A stretch of DNA of 64,000 nt, taken from Candidatus Accumulibacter affinis (GTDB lineage Bacteria; Pseudomonadota; Gammaproteobacteria; Burkholderiales; Rhodocyclaceae). Both the position numbers and the translations under genes were made by a program. Every line of letters begins with the position of its first letter. Position 1 is the first letter of the stretch. This document shows positions 29,896 to 38,889 of the stretch, one piece after another. Under the pieces are notes generated by a model. The model saw only the letters and a list, made by a program, of their open reading frames with translations. It made no database searches and was not told the DNA's origin. Location of the stretch: assembly GCA_016713625.1 (NCBI GenBank), contig JADJOT010000006.1:1-64000 (forward strand). The letters run 5' to 3'.

Positions 29896-30283
29896 GGCGT
29901 GCGTCCCAGGACGGCACGCAGCGCGCCGATGCGCAGAGTGATCTCGTCTGCCGCGAGGACGCGCGCTTCGACCGGCCGGGGGGCATCCAGCGCCAGGACC
30001 TGGTAGAGCGGGCGTTGAAAGGCGATCAGTCCCGCCTGGACGAGATCGTCGCGGGCCTGATTCAGATGGGCAGAGGCCAATGACAGGGCGCGACCGACTG
30101 CGGCATCCGAGTAGTAGCTCAACCCCTGGACGTCGGCAACGGTGACCAGAAACAGATAGAGCGCCGCCGCCGGGGGTTACAGCGATCGAGGTAGCGCTCG
30201 CGCACCAGGCGGTGGTCGACCCAACTGAACTGGGGCGGTATCTGCCTGATCCGTTCCGGACAAAGCACTCGTTTGATCGTCAT
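29892..30283 (-). pseudogene. IS21-associated accessory ORF, one frameshift
   Basis: Begins MTIKRVLCPERIRQIPPQFS and continues WVDHRLVRERYLDRCNP. After a shift at a GGCGGCGGC stretch near 30170 it continues ALYLFLVTVADVQGLSYYSD, then AAVGRALSLASAHLNQARDD and a Leu-rich end. About 130 codons. It resembles the DNA-binding (winged-helix-like) ORF I remember just upstream of some betaproteobacterial IS21-type transposases, but I cannot name a family. The stop overlaps the istA start, supporting membership in the element. A transcriptional role in the transposon is inference. Confidence 0.6.
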
Positions 30284-30770
30284 CACCCATCCTTCCAGCC
30301 AAGATATCGTGCCCCAGTTTTACCAGTCGCCGGGTGTTCCTGGCGATGTCATCCTGTAACGCACTGCCGGTAAATTGGGCAATAAAACCAATCAAAACAG
30401 CGGGTTGATCGCGCCAGACATCTTGTAAAGCACTTTTCGGCGGTTCTTGAGATTCCTCAACGATTTCAAGTGCTTGAGAGGGGCAGACATCTTGTAACGC
30501 AAGCACCACCTGCGCTTCCACCTCGATTTCCCGTCGCGGTCGTCGCCAGTACCCCGGGTGCGCCGCCCGCCACGCCTGTACCCGCGCAACATTCTCCGGT
30601 CCGCGGAAGTAGTCCTGGTTCTCCGATTTGGCCAGCCAGGTGCGCCGGCTCGCCGTCTGGCTGGCCTTTCGACAAGGCGCTTCGGAACAGTATTTCTGGT
30701 GCGCTGCGTTGCGCGCATCGGCCTGGAAGACTTCTCCGCAAAACAGACAGTTGTGTGCCTTCTGGGTAAC
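30177..30770 (-). CDS. Cysteine-motif protein with 23-residue repeats
   Basis: Open frame of about 197 codons. The first part has a zinc-ribbon-like pattern (CLFCGEVFQADARNAAHQKY followed by CSEAPC) and then a basic region (FRGPENVARVQAWRAAHPGY). The C-terminal half contains three units that each begin ALQD and recur exactly every 23 residues (69 bp; DNA motifs at 30348, 30417 and 30486). No ATG or GTG lies at the 5' end: a TGA sits directly before codon GTT at 30770, so the start is non-standard, mutated or downstream. The end overlaps the next accessory ORF by about 100 bp. Function unknown; probably part of the IS21-like element. Confidence 0.5.
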   Translation of the reverse strand, partial: VTQKAHNCLFCGEVFQADARNAAHQKYCSEAPCRKASQTASRRTWLAKSENQDYFRGPENVARVQAWRAAHPGYWRRPRREIEVEAQVVLALQDVCPSQALEIVEESQEPPKSALQDVWRDQPAVLIGFIAQFTGSALQDDIARNTRRLVKLGHDILAGRMGDDDQTSALSGTDQADTAPVQLGRPPPGARALPRSL

Positions 30771-31803
30771 TCCTCAAAAACCCCGGGCATAAGCGTTCGC
30801 TGAATTCGGGGTGCTTGCTTGCAGGAAGGGCTGGACACAGCGCGCGAGATGTGATTCAATCCGCAGCATGAGCACGGAAACCCCACGGAAGCTTCCCGGT
30901 ATCCCGGATATCCCTGCCGACCAAAGGACACCGGCGGTCGTGCAGCTGCTGGAACTCTGCCATCGGCAGCAGGAACAGATTCAGGCGCTGCGCGATGAGG
31001 TGGCGCGACTGAAGGGTCAGAAGCCGAAGCCCGTGATCAAACCGTCGGCGCTGGAAGGCGATCGCACCGAGAAGAAGCAAGGGCAGGCGCCGAAGCCTCA
31101 CGGCAAACGCCACAAGACGGCAGAGCTTGAGATCCACGAGTCGGTCAAGCGACAGCCGGCAGAGACGATTCCGCCGAACAGTCGCTTCAAGGGCTACCAG
31201 GATTTCGTGGTGCAGGAGCTCCGGATCGGGGTTCACAACACCCGGTATCGGCTGGAGCGCTGGGTCACCCCCGAGGGCGAGAGCCTGATCGGCCAGTTGC
31301 CTGCCGAGATCGGCGGTGTGCATTTCGGCCCGCAGCTGCGCGCTTTCATCCTGTACCAGTACCACCATGCGCATGTGACGCAGCCGCTCTTGCTTGAGCA
31401 ACTGCGGGAGTGGCAGATCGACCTCTCGGCCGGGCAGCTCAGCGCGTTGATCACCGACGGCCATAGCGAGTTCCATCGCGAGAAGGACGCGCTGCTGCAA
31501 GCGGGGCTGCAGCGCAGCCGGTACGTTCATGTGGACGATACGGGTGCGCGCCATCGGGGCAAGAATGGGTACTGTACGCATATCGGCAACGAACGCTTCG
31601 CCTGGTTCGCGAGCACCGACAGCAAGAGTCGGATCAATTTCCTGGAATTGCTCCGTGCCGGGCACGATGCCTACACCCTGAATCAGGCCGCGCTGGCCTA
31701 CCTGGCCGAGCACAAGCTGCCGTGCGCCCAACTCCAGGCACTCACCGCGCTGGCACCGGCGGTATGGACGGGTCAAACCGCCTGGCAGGCGGTCTTGGCT
31801 CAG

Positions 31804-33407
31804 AGGCTGTGAATTTTTCACTTCTGCGCCACAGTCGGCGCGACTGGACGCTGGCGCCAGCCTGGGGCGAAATATGCGGAATGCATGTTTTGACTAGCTG
31901 TTCGGCCTGGATCTACCCTTTTTCCGCGCCTTTTCCGCGATTACCCTGCCATTTGCGGTACTGCGGACGTTCCTGTCCCTAGGCCGACCAGTTCGGGTGC
32001 GAGGGTGGCGGCACGCATCACGTTGTGCGCCAGGGCGAACAGGAGAGCGACGCCCTTGACTTTCTTCAGCCCACGAACCACCAGGCGATTCAGGCCGCGG
32101 TTGCGCGCCAGCGCATTGACACATTCAGCCGTCGCCGCGCGATCCTTGTAGAGCGCCTTGGCCTCGTCGCTTTTCATGCGTTCCCGCCATTGGGCCACCG
32201 CCGGGCTATCCTTGGCCTTCGGTTGGTGAACGTCCGTTTTCGGGTCCTTGGCTTTCGGCACCGGTGCGACGGTGGTGCTTTCGGCGACCGCATCGATTTG
32301 CCCGTGCCCCGGATAGCCGCCATCGACCAGCCAGTTCTCGGGGGTCTGACCACAACGTTCGCTGACTTGCTCGACCATCGGTGACAGCTGACCCTGGTCG
32401 GTACCGGCGGTCACGACCTCGACGCCGAAGACCACCTGGCTTTCGGCATCGGTGGCGAACTGAAGGTTGTACGCCGGCCGAAATCCGCCATCACCCATCT
32501 TCATGATCGTCGCGTCGGCGTCGGTGGTCGAGCTCCGGGCCTCCTCCGGCTTCTTGCCTTGCTTCTTCTTGATGGCTGCCAGTTCCGGCTGCCGGGCCAG
32601 CGCGGCTTCAATGCGCGCTTCCCGTTCGCTCACCGCCGCAGCTGCGCCGCTTGCTTGCGCGCGCTCTCGCCCGCGGGATCGTCTGCCTGCTGGGCCTTGA
32701 GCGTGGCGACCTGTTCTCGCGCCGCTTCCAGGCAGGCTTTCAGCCGCTCTTCCCGCCGGAACGAGGCGGCCCCGGCGCTGGCGCGTACCCGCATCCCGTC
32801 CTGCGCTGCCGTCTTGAACTTGACGACACCCGCGGCCATCAGGCTCGCCACGTGATCGGTCAGCAGTTCGTCCAGCGCATCGCCTTCTTGACTGCGGAAG
32901 TCGGCCAAGGTGTGGTAATTGACCTGGACGCCACCACAGATCCACCGGTACGCGTCATGCGCCTGCGTCAGTCGGGCGATCCCACGGGCATGACCAACAC
33001 CTTCCAGTGTGGCGTAGAGCCACAGAGCATACAGAATCTCCGGGGCGATCGCCGCTCGTCCCACCCCGCCTTCAACCGCTTTGATTCCGGCGTATAGGCC
33101 GGTCAAGTCCTGCCGCTCGACGTAGCCCCAAACCAACCGTGCTCGATGCCCAGGCGGCACCAGCGACTCCAGATCGCTCGCCCGCAGTTCCAGTTGATTG
33201 CGGTTGGGCATCAGAACACGGGCCGCGGCCTTGGGCCGTACGGCTTTCGCAGGGCCTTCGCCGCTTGGGTCAGCCGGCAGCGTCGGTCCATCGGGGAACA
33301 GGGGTGGGGTCGTGGTCATGAGCAGGGCGCAGCGTAGGAAATGACCCCGTCATTATACAGGACGCGCCACGCTGGCGGGCGGACTTGGGGGAATATTTTC
33401 ACAGCCT
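31804..33407 (-). mobile_element. IS1182-family insertion sequence
   Basis: 1604-bp element lying inside the IS66 transposase gene. Terminal inverted repeats read AGGCTGTGAATTTTT at the left and, on the opposite strand, AGGCTGTGAAAATATTC at the right (10 bp perfect, then imperfect). CTCAG is present on both sides (31799-31803 and 33408-33412), a 5-bp target duplication; a 3-bp TCA reading is possible if the ends are placed one base further out. It carries a single transposase gene on the minus strand. Confidence 0.88.
31941..33319 (-). pseudogene. IS1182-family transposase, one frameshift
   Basis: The N-terminal half begins after LMPNRNQLELRASDLESLVP and contains RARLVWGYVERQDLTGLYAG and AYRWICGGVQVNYHTLADFR, hallmarks of IS1182. 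The C-terminal half has TDADATIMKMGDGGFRPAYN (DDE core), TPENWLVDGGYPGH and CVNALARNRGLNRLVVRGLK. The two halves are offset by one base near 32640, where the first frame stops after QLRR. The total of 1379 nt is one short of a multiple of three. It could be a real mutation, a sequencing error or, less likely, programmed frameshifting; I see no obvious slippery heptamer. Confidence 0.85.
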
Positions 33408-34067
33408 CTCAGCAGGCCATCACCGATCCGCGCCATGTTCGCCTGGTGACCGAAGGCGTCTTGCTCGGTACCGTCGTCGAGCAGGGCGTCGCCCCCGATC
33501 TGGCGATCGTCAGCGATGACGCCGGGCAGTTCGATGTGCTGACCCACGTCCTGTGCTGGATCCATGCCGAACGCGTGCTGGCCAAACTGCTCGGCTTCAA
33601 CGATCTGCAACGCCAGGCGCTGGCCTCGGCGCGCAGCGAGCTGTGGGCGATCTACGATGCGCTCAAGGCGTACAAGGAAGCGCCGGAGGCACTCACTGCA
33701 GCCGCGATCGAAGCCCGCTTCGACACGCTTTGCGCCACCCGGACCGGTTATGCCAGCCTCGATCAGGCCCTGAAACGAATGCGCCGCAACCGGGAGGAGT
33801 TGCTGCGCGTGTTGCAACGTCCCGAGCTTCCCCTGCACAACAACCTCAGTGAGTCGGATATCCGCGACTACGTCAAGAAGCGCAAGATCAGCGGCTCCAC
33901 CCGCAGCGCGTCCGGCCGCCGCTGCCGCGATACCTTCGCCAGCCTCAAGAAGACCTGCCGCAAGAACCAACTTTCCTTCTGGCAATACCTTCAGGACCGC
34001 GTCTTCGGCTGGCATCGGATTGCTCCGCTGGCGCAGTGGATCTTTGAGGCCACGCCGACGGGGGCGA

Positions 34068-34961
34068 ATGTTCCCGTACCTGGCCCCTGAAACGGCGTCC
34101 GCTCGCTATTGCGGGCGCATCTTCAGCACCGCGGAGCTCGACCAGATCCGGCGGCTGATCGCAGCCAATCCTGCCGCCTCGCGCGCGCAGCTGTCCCGCT
34201 TGGTCTGTGCCGATCTCGGCTGGTGCCGCGAGGATGGGCGGATCAAGGAGATGAGCTGCCGCGTGGCGATGCTGCGCATGCAGACCGATGGCTTGCTGCA
34301 ACTGCCGCCGCCGCGCAACGGCAATCACAACGGAAAACCCTGGCACCGTCGTACCGCGCAGGCCGAACCCGACGCGCCCCTGCGCGCAGACGGCCCTCGT
34401 GCCCTGGGGGCAATACAACTGCACCGGGTCAGCCATCGCGCGGAGTCGCAGCTGCACAACGAGTACATCGACCGTTACCACTACCTCGGCTATCAACCGC
34501 TGCCCGGCGCCCAATTGCGCTACTTCGTTCGCGCCGGCGGACGCCTCGTCGCCTTGCTCAGCTTCGCTGCCGCCGCCTGGAAGACCCAGCCGCGCGACCG
34601 CTAGATCGGCTGGACGCCCGCGCAACGCCAGGAGCACCTGCACCGGGTCGAGAACAATGCGCGATTCCTCATCCTGCCGTGGATTGAATGCAAGAATCTG
34701 GCCTCGTCCATTTTGGCTCGCGCCGCCCGGCAGATCGCCGCCGACTGGCAGCTCCAATACGGTTACCGGCCGCTCTTGCTCGAAACCTTCGTCGAGCAAG
34801 AGCGCTTTCGCGGCACCGCTTACCAGGCGGCCAACTGGATCTGCCTCGGTCAAACCACCGGCTGCGGCAAGCTCGATGTTCACCACCAAGCCCTGCTGCC
34901 GATCAAGACCGTCTGGATCTATCCGCTCGACAGGCACTTCAGACGGGTACTCTGCGGGTGA
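34068..34961 (+). pseudogene. DruA-like (DUF4338) protein with in-frame stop
   Basis: The 298-codon frame begins MFPYLAPETASARYCGRIFS and includes LRYFVRAGGRLVALLSFAAA, WKTQPRDR, then after a TAG at 34602 continues without a frame change through IGWTPAQRQEHLHRVENNAR, FLILPWIECKNLAS, LLLETFVEQERFRGTAYQAA and GKLDVHHQALLPIKTVWIYP. These are the landmarks of the DUF4338 family, which includes DruA of the Druantia anti-phage system but also many stand-alone, transposon-linked members. The stop replaces a codon that is aromatic in relatives, so a single base change (for example TGG to TAG) explains it. No druB-E genes are nearby; the start lies within the IS66 transposase 3' end. Confidence 0.8.
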
Positions 34962-35258
34962 GTGCGTCGCTCCGAAGCCAACCCAGTGCCATGCTCCTGC
35001 CCAGGGTTTTTGAGAAGTTACCCTTCTGGTGTGCCATGGCTCACCCTCCTTGCACCGAATCATGCAATGCCTGCAGGCGCCGCCAGGCGCCATACGAGCA
35101 CTATCGGAACGACAGGAAAGCGAACAAGGAAGAAAACGGAAGGGCGCGGAAGAAGACTCAGAAAACCATTGAAATGAAACCCGCTGAAGAAAATCGAGGA
35201 AGAAGAAACACGACTTTCAAACCGCCAGGTTTATGGGACTTTCAGAACGCCGCTGACA
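34962..35258. other. No confident gene; edge of IS66/DruA unit
   Basis: About 300 bases after the DruA-like gene. A forward frame reads EKLPFWCAMAHPPCTESCNA and then a lysine-rich tail (RNDRKANKEENGRARKKTQK), but it has no identifiable start or family and is probably a relic. The region should contain the right end of the IS66-like unit, which I could not define. Confidence 0.35.
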
Positions 35259-35772
35259 GGGTAGGCGAGGTCAACAGGTTTACACGAAAAACCCCGCAGA
35301 ACATGGCGTTCACCTCCATCGGCGGCAGCGCAAATTCAAAATCCGCCAGACTTTTCCAGTTGGTTCGCGGACTCAGGCTCCCCGCCGAAGTGCCCACAGC
35401 ATGCTCGAAAAAAGCATCAGTCTGGCAAATGAACGGCAACAATCCAGGCAGTAGTGCACTCGCGTCCTGACTTTCCAGCACGTAGATGTCGCCCGAGCAC
35501 ACGCCGGTAAAATCAGCCACCGCCACCTTGCGCTGATAGGCCCGGCGCTTGCCGAACAACACTTGCCCCGGCTTGAACACGCTGGTGAAGGTTACGCCAT
35601 CAGCCACGTTGCCCCAACTGCGAATCCGAAGATCGCCCGGCTCCAGATGCTCCAGGCCAACAAAGCGCTCGTAACCCTCTGCGAGCGGGTCGGCGCAGCG
35701 CGCCTTCGACAGTCGCACCACGTCGCCGAACTTCACTTTCCGCCAACCCGACTTCAGACTCTTCTCAGCCAC
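35242..35772 (-). pseudogene. hsdS: Type I specificity subunit, truncated
   Basis: Only the first target recognition domain remains. It begins at a GTG overlapping the stop of the AlbA_2 gene and reads KSGWRKVKFGDVVRLSKARC, then GYERFVGLEHLEPGDLRIRS, ending at TNWKSLADFEFALPPME. At that point (35312/35313) the coding sequence runs into a 54-bp sequence repeated at 40632-40685, which adds an unrelated VNAMFCGVFRVNLL tail. The second recognition domain, conserved spacer helices and any downstream hsdR are absent. Half-HsdS proteins can sometimes dimerise, but the lost dimer helix makes activity doubtful. Confidence 0.85.
35259..35312 (+). repeat. 54-bp direct repeat, left copy
   Basis: Identical over 54 bases to 40632-40685, same orientation: starts GGGTAGGCGAGGTCAACAGG, ends GAACATGGCGTTCA. 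It marks the exact point where hsdS is cut. The right copy lies beside the tRNA-Ser terminator and includes the left arm of its hairpin, so this left copy is the duplicated one. Confidence 0.9.
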
Positions 35773-37390
35773 GGCTGAGTTCGCTTCGCAGCGTATAGGC
35801 TTGCCGCGGATGATTCGGGTTCTCGGGGAAACGCAGCGCCAACTCGCCATCTCTTACCATCGGAATCAGGTGTTTGTTGCGCAGATAATGGCGGTCGCGC
35901 TGAAGCAAGGTTGCAAGCTCGTCTGCCGTCAGTGCGTGCCAGGCGCAGAGACTGAGAATGCCGCTGCGCAGGGCTTGCGAGGGAACGCGGCCTTTCAAGG
36001 TTGCAAGCAGGGTTGCAAGCTCGAAGGGCAAGGTTGCAAGCGGGTCGCCTAACAACTGGTGACTATCCGGTTCGTGCTGGTGACTTGGACCCGCAGAGTC
36101 ACCACCTTGAGGCTTCTCAACCTCGGCCGCCTTCCCCTCGATCACCGGCAATCGCAAAATCGTCGTGAAGGTGCCCGACTGCCGATCGGAAATGAACTCG
36201 GGTGGCGGACAGCCGTAGTCCTCGCAGACACGCCGGATGGTCCGGATGCCACTGCCCTTGGCCTCGGCGATTTCCACGTCGCGGAATACCGACGCCAGAA
36301 TTGGGTTACGCTGTGCCGGGCCGGCTCTGCCGAGTTCCGATACCGGCTTAAGCGAGTAGCCGGTATTGATGAATTCGATGCGGTCGCTGTAGCGGACCAC
36401 GATGGTCGGCTGGTTGAAGCGGTAGCTGCGGTGGCTAATGGCGTTGGCCAGCGCTTCGCGGAAGGCCTTGCGCGGCACCAGCGGTTCCTGCAGGCTTTGC
36501 ATCGAGTCGGGCGGCAGGTAGAAGCCCTTCGGCAAGTCGTCTTCGATGGCGGCAGCAATCTGGCGAAAAGTGAGCAGTGCGGCCTTGCGCACGTCCAGCG
36601 TGGCGGCAAAGCGACGCTCGGGATCTGCCACCCATTCGGTGCCGACCACCCGCACATACGAGACTTCAGCGGTGGTGAAGAGTCTGCGCAGCGTCAGCGG
36701 CTTGCCGAACAGTAGCACACCAGCCACGGTGGGCTTTAACTCACCCTTGATCCGGCGGGCGGCAAGCAAGGCTTCGAGCAACTCTTCGTCCGGATAGCTC
36801 AGTTCGTCGGCTTGGGGATTGACGAGGGTACGCAGGCGGCGATATTCCGCGATGGCGGCAGGATCGAGTTCTTCGATGTCGCAGTCGTCCACGACCTTGG
36901 CATCGAAACCCGGCTGAGGCTCGTCTACCTGGCGCAAGGCCCACAGGTCGTCGTCGGTACAACGCTGGTCGGTGGTTCCGATGCGCCGGAAGGCCCCCCT
37001 TGGCAATCCAGTGGCTTGCAGGTAAACAGGCTTGTCGGCAGTGGCTACTTCCGGCACAAAAACCACCAGTACGGTTTGCCCCTCCACATCATCCACCCGG
37101 ACTTGCGGTCGCAGAGAAATATTAAGCATCGTTGCGCATTGGCTGGCCAGGTCGGCCTGGAGCTTGTCCGGGTGCGTTACGCCGACGGCGCGGTACTGGG
37201 TCTTGCCAGTGCTGGCAAAGCGCTCGACACCCAACAGCAGATAGCCACCACCGAGGCCGGGTTCGTTGGCAAAGGCAATCACGGTCTCCAGCAGGGATTT
37301 TCCGGCTTCGCTGGCTCGCTTGGCTTCGATGCCCGGCGACTCGTCGACCAAGTTGAGTTCACGCAGCAGTTCGACGGCAGAGCGCATCAT
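35765..37390 (-). CDS. AlbA_2 / RecG-like ATP-binding protein of RM locus
   Basis: 541 aa. An N-terminal AlbA_2 (Schlafen-type) domain at about residues 15-135 includes ESPGIEAKRASEAGKSLLET and GGGYLLLGVER. The C-terminal ATPase-like domain (about 300-430) includes VPRKAFREALANAISHRSYR and RIEFINTGYSLKPVSELG, then GSGIRTIRRVCEDYGCPPPE. A winged-helix-like tail ends the protein (ALTADELATLLQRDRHYLRN). Proteins of this kind are frequently inserted in type I restriction loci; a regulatory or accessory defence role is inferred, not known. Its start overlaps the upstream hsdM stop and its stop overlaps the hsdS start. Confidence 0.85.
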   Translation of the reverse strand: MMRSAVELLRELNLVDESPGIEAKRASEAGKSLLETVIAFANEPGLGGGYLLLGVERFASTGKTQYRAVGVTHPDKLQADLASQCATMLNISLRPQVRVDDVEGQTVLVVFVPEVATADKPVYLQATGLPRGAFRRIGTTDQRCTDDDLWALRQVDEPQPGFDAKVVDDCDIEELDPAAIAEYRRLRTLVNPQADELSYPDEELLEALLAARRIKGELKPTVAGVLLFGKPLTLRRLFTTAEVSYVRVVGTEWVADPERRFAATLDVRKAALLTFRQIAAAIEDDLPKGFYLPPDSMQSLQEPLVPRKAFREALANAISHRSYRFNQPTIVVRYSDRIEFINTGYSLKPVSELGRAGPAQRNPILASVFRDVEIAEAKGSGIRTIRRVCEDYGCPPPEFISDRQSGTFTTILRLPVIEGKAAEVEKPQGGDSAGPSHQHEPDSHQLLGDPLATLPFELATLLATLKGRVPSQALRSGILSLCAWHALTADELATLLQRDRHYLRNKHLIPMVRDGELALRFPENPNHPRQAYTLRSELSRG

Positions 37391-38889
37391 GACGGGGCTT
37401 CCGTGAGGCTGTCGAGTGTCTCCACCAAGGTGTCCATCTGCTGCCAGAATTCCCGGCCATCGGTTTGCCACTTTTCCCAGGTGCCTTCCAAGGTCGCAGG
37501 CTCCCCATCGTTGGCAGAAGTTGCCGCCACTTTCTTCACGTACAGCGGAATCGAGAGATTGCCGGCGTTGGCGATGATCTCCGTCACGTTGACCACCTTG
37601 GCAAACCCCGCTACATCGGCAAAGGCTTCGTGCGCTTGCAGGATGCGTTGCTGATGCTCGGGCTTCAGGAAGCTCTGCGCTCTCTCCCGAGTCACCGCAT
37701 TCAAGGCGTCGATGAACAACACCTTGCCTTTGCGCGCCGCTGGCTTGCGCCGGTTGCAGACGACGACACAGGCTTCCATTGGCGAGTTGTAGAACAGGTT
37801 CGGGCCAAGGCCAATCACTGCCTCGACCCAATCCTGTTCGACCATCTTGGTGCGCATACTTTGTTCCTCGTTACGGAACAGCACGCCGTGCGGCCAGAGG
37901 ACAGCGCAGCGACCCCTGTCGCTCAGGCTGGCGAGGATGTGCTGCTGGAAAGCATAGTCTGCCCGCCCTTGCGGTGGCGTGCCGAGAAAGTTGCGGCCCC
38001 ACTTGTCCTTCTCCCATGCCGTACGATCCCACTGCTTGATCGAATAGGGTGGATTGGCGAGGACCACATCGAACTTGCGCAGGCGGTCACCCTCAATGTG
38101 CCTTGGGTCGGCCAGCGTGTCACCGCGGATGATGTGGAAGTCTTCGACGCCATGCAGGAAGAGGTTCATCCGGGCGATACCGGAAGTGATGAGGTTGCGT
38201 TCCTGCCCGTAGAGCTTGAGCGTGCGGTACTCACCACCGCTACGCTTCACCTCGACGAGTGCCGAAATGAGCATCCCGCCGGTGCCACAGGTGGGGTCGT
38301 AGACCGATTCGCCGGCCTGGGGGGCAAGCAACTGCGTCATCAGATGGACGACCGTGCGGTTGGTGTAGAACTCGGCGGCGGTGTGGCCGGAGTCGTCGGC
38401 AAACTTCTTGATCAGAAACTCGTAGGCGTTGCCGAGTTCATCTTCGGGCACGTTGGCCACCGAGAGTATCTGGGTCGAGAAGTGCTCGATGAGGTTCTTG
38501 AGGGTCTCGTCAGGCAGGCGCTCACGGTTGGTCCAGGGGGAATCACCGAAGATGCCGGCAAGGAGATCTGGATTGGCTGCTTCCAGTTGGCGCAGCGCGG
38601 TTTGAATGGCCAGCCCGACATTCCTGGGTTTCTGGCGGACATCATTCCAGTGCGCCCCTTCTGGAATCTGGAAGCGGTGATTCTCGGCAAACTGGGCGTA
38701 GGAGAGATCGCCGGCGCTATCGGCCAGGGCGGCCTGGTATTCCTCGTCCCAGATATCGGAGACGCGCTTGAAGAAGAGCAACGGGAAGATGAACTGCTTG
38801 TAGTCACCGGCATCGATCAGCCCGCGCAGGAGCACGGCGGCACCCCAGAGGTAGGATTCGAGTTCTTGCTGGGCGATGCGTGCGCTCAT
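37387..38889 (-). CDS. hsdM: Type I methyltransferase subunit (second of tandem pair)
   Basis: 500-aa N6-adenine methyltransferase subunit of normal HsdM length. It begins with the HsdM helical domain (QQELESYLWGAAVLLRGLID). SAM motif: DPTCGTGGML (residues 198-207). Catalytic motif: NPPY (279-282), followed by SIKQWDRTAWEKDKWGRNF. It starts within the stop of the upstream paralogue (4-bp overlap) and overlaps the AlbA_2 gene downstream. Clearly distinct from, but related to, its tandem neighbour and more distant from the HsdM at 12825. Intact. Confidence 0.93.
   Translation of the reverse strand: MSARIAQQELESYLWGAAVLLRGLIDAGDYKQFIFPLLFFKRVSDIWDEEYQAALADSAGDLSYAQFAENHRFQIPEGAHWNDVRQKPRNVGLAIQTALRQLEAANPDLLAGIFGDSPWTNRERLPDETLKNLIEHFSTQILSVANVPEDELGNAYEFLIKKFADDSGHTAAEFYTNRTVVHLMTQLLAPQAGESVYDPTCGTGGMLISALVEVKRSGGEYRTLKLYGQERNLITSGIARMNLFLHGVEDFHIIRGDTLADPRHIEGDRLRKFDVVLANPPYSIKQWDRTAWEKDKWGRNFLGTPPQGRADYAFQQHILASLSDRGRCAVLWPHGVLFRNEEQSMRTKMVEQDWVEAVIGLGPNLFYNSPMEACVVVCNRRKPAARKGKVLFIDALNAVTRERAQSFLKPEHQQRILQAHEAFADVAGFAKVVNVTEIIANAGNLSIPLYVKKVAATSANDGEPATLEGTWEKWQTDGREFWQQMDTLVETLDSLTEAPS

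Larger units (their letters stand above)
27579..30780 (-). mobile_element. IS21-like element with two extra upstream ORFs
   Basis: Minus-strand unit consisting of (5' to 3') a 23-residue-repeat protein ORF, a second accessory ORF, istA and istB. It ends at the terminal repeat 27579-27665 with two TTTCGTGAC boxes. The far end is not resolved: I find no matching GTCACGAAA boxes before the next element at about 30868, so the upper limit is approximate. istA and one accessory ORF are frameshifted; istB is intact. Confidence 0.7.
30868..34090 (+). pseudogene. IS66-family transposase, split by an IS1182 insertion
   Basis: The 5' part (30868-31803) runs from MSTETPRKLPGIPDIPADQR through a coiled coil (QQEQIQALRDEVARLKGQKP), the SRYVHVDDTGARHRGK block (first catalytic Asp) and up to WQAVLAQ. 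The 3' part (33413-34090) resumes QAITDPRHVRLVTEG, IVSDDAGQF (second Asp), HNNLSESDIRDYVKKRKISG (Glu). Removing the 1609 bp of inserted element plus target duplication joins the two parts in frame into 537 codons, the normal IS66 length. The gene was therefore intact when hit. No IS66 tnpA/tnpB accessory genes are present. A DruA-like gene overlaps its 3' end. Confidence 0.88.

Noticed and set aside
30348..30500. Three GACATC-TTGTAA repeats spaced 69 bp, considered as a CRISPR or IS terminus
   Set aside because: The spacing is exactly 23 codons, the repeats lie within an open frame and encode ALQD each time, there are no conserved flanks or cas genes, so they are protein repeats.
32600..32660. 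Programmed frameshifting in the IS1182 transposase
   Set aside because: No slippery heptamer or obvious stimulatory structure at the frame change. IS1182 transposases are normally single-frame, so mutation or error is more likely.
34068..34961. A Druantia defence system
   Set aside because: Only a DruA-like gene with an in-frame stop is present. The large helicase and other Druantia genes are absent and the neighbour is an IS66 transposase.
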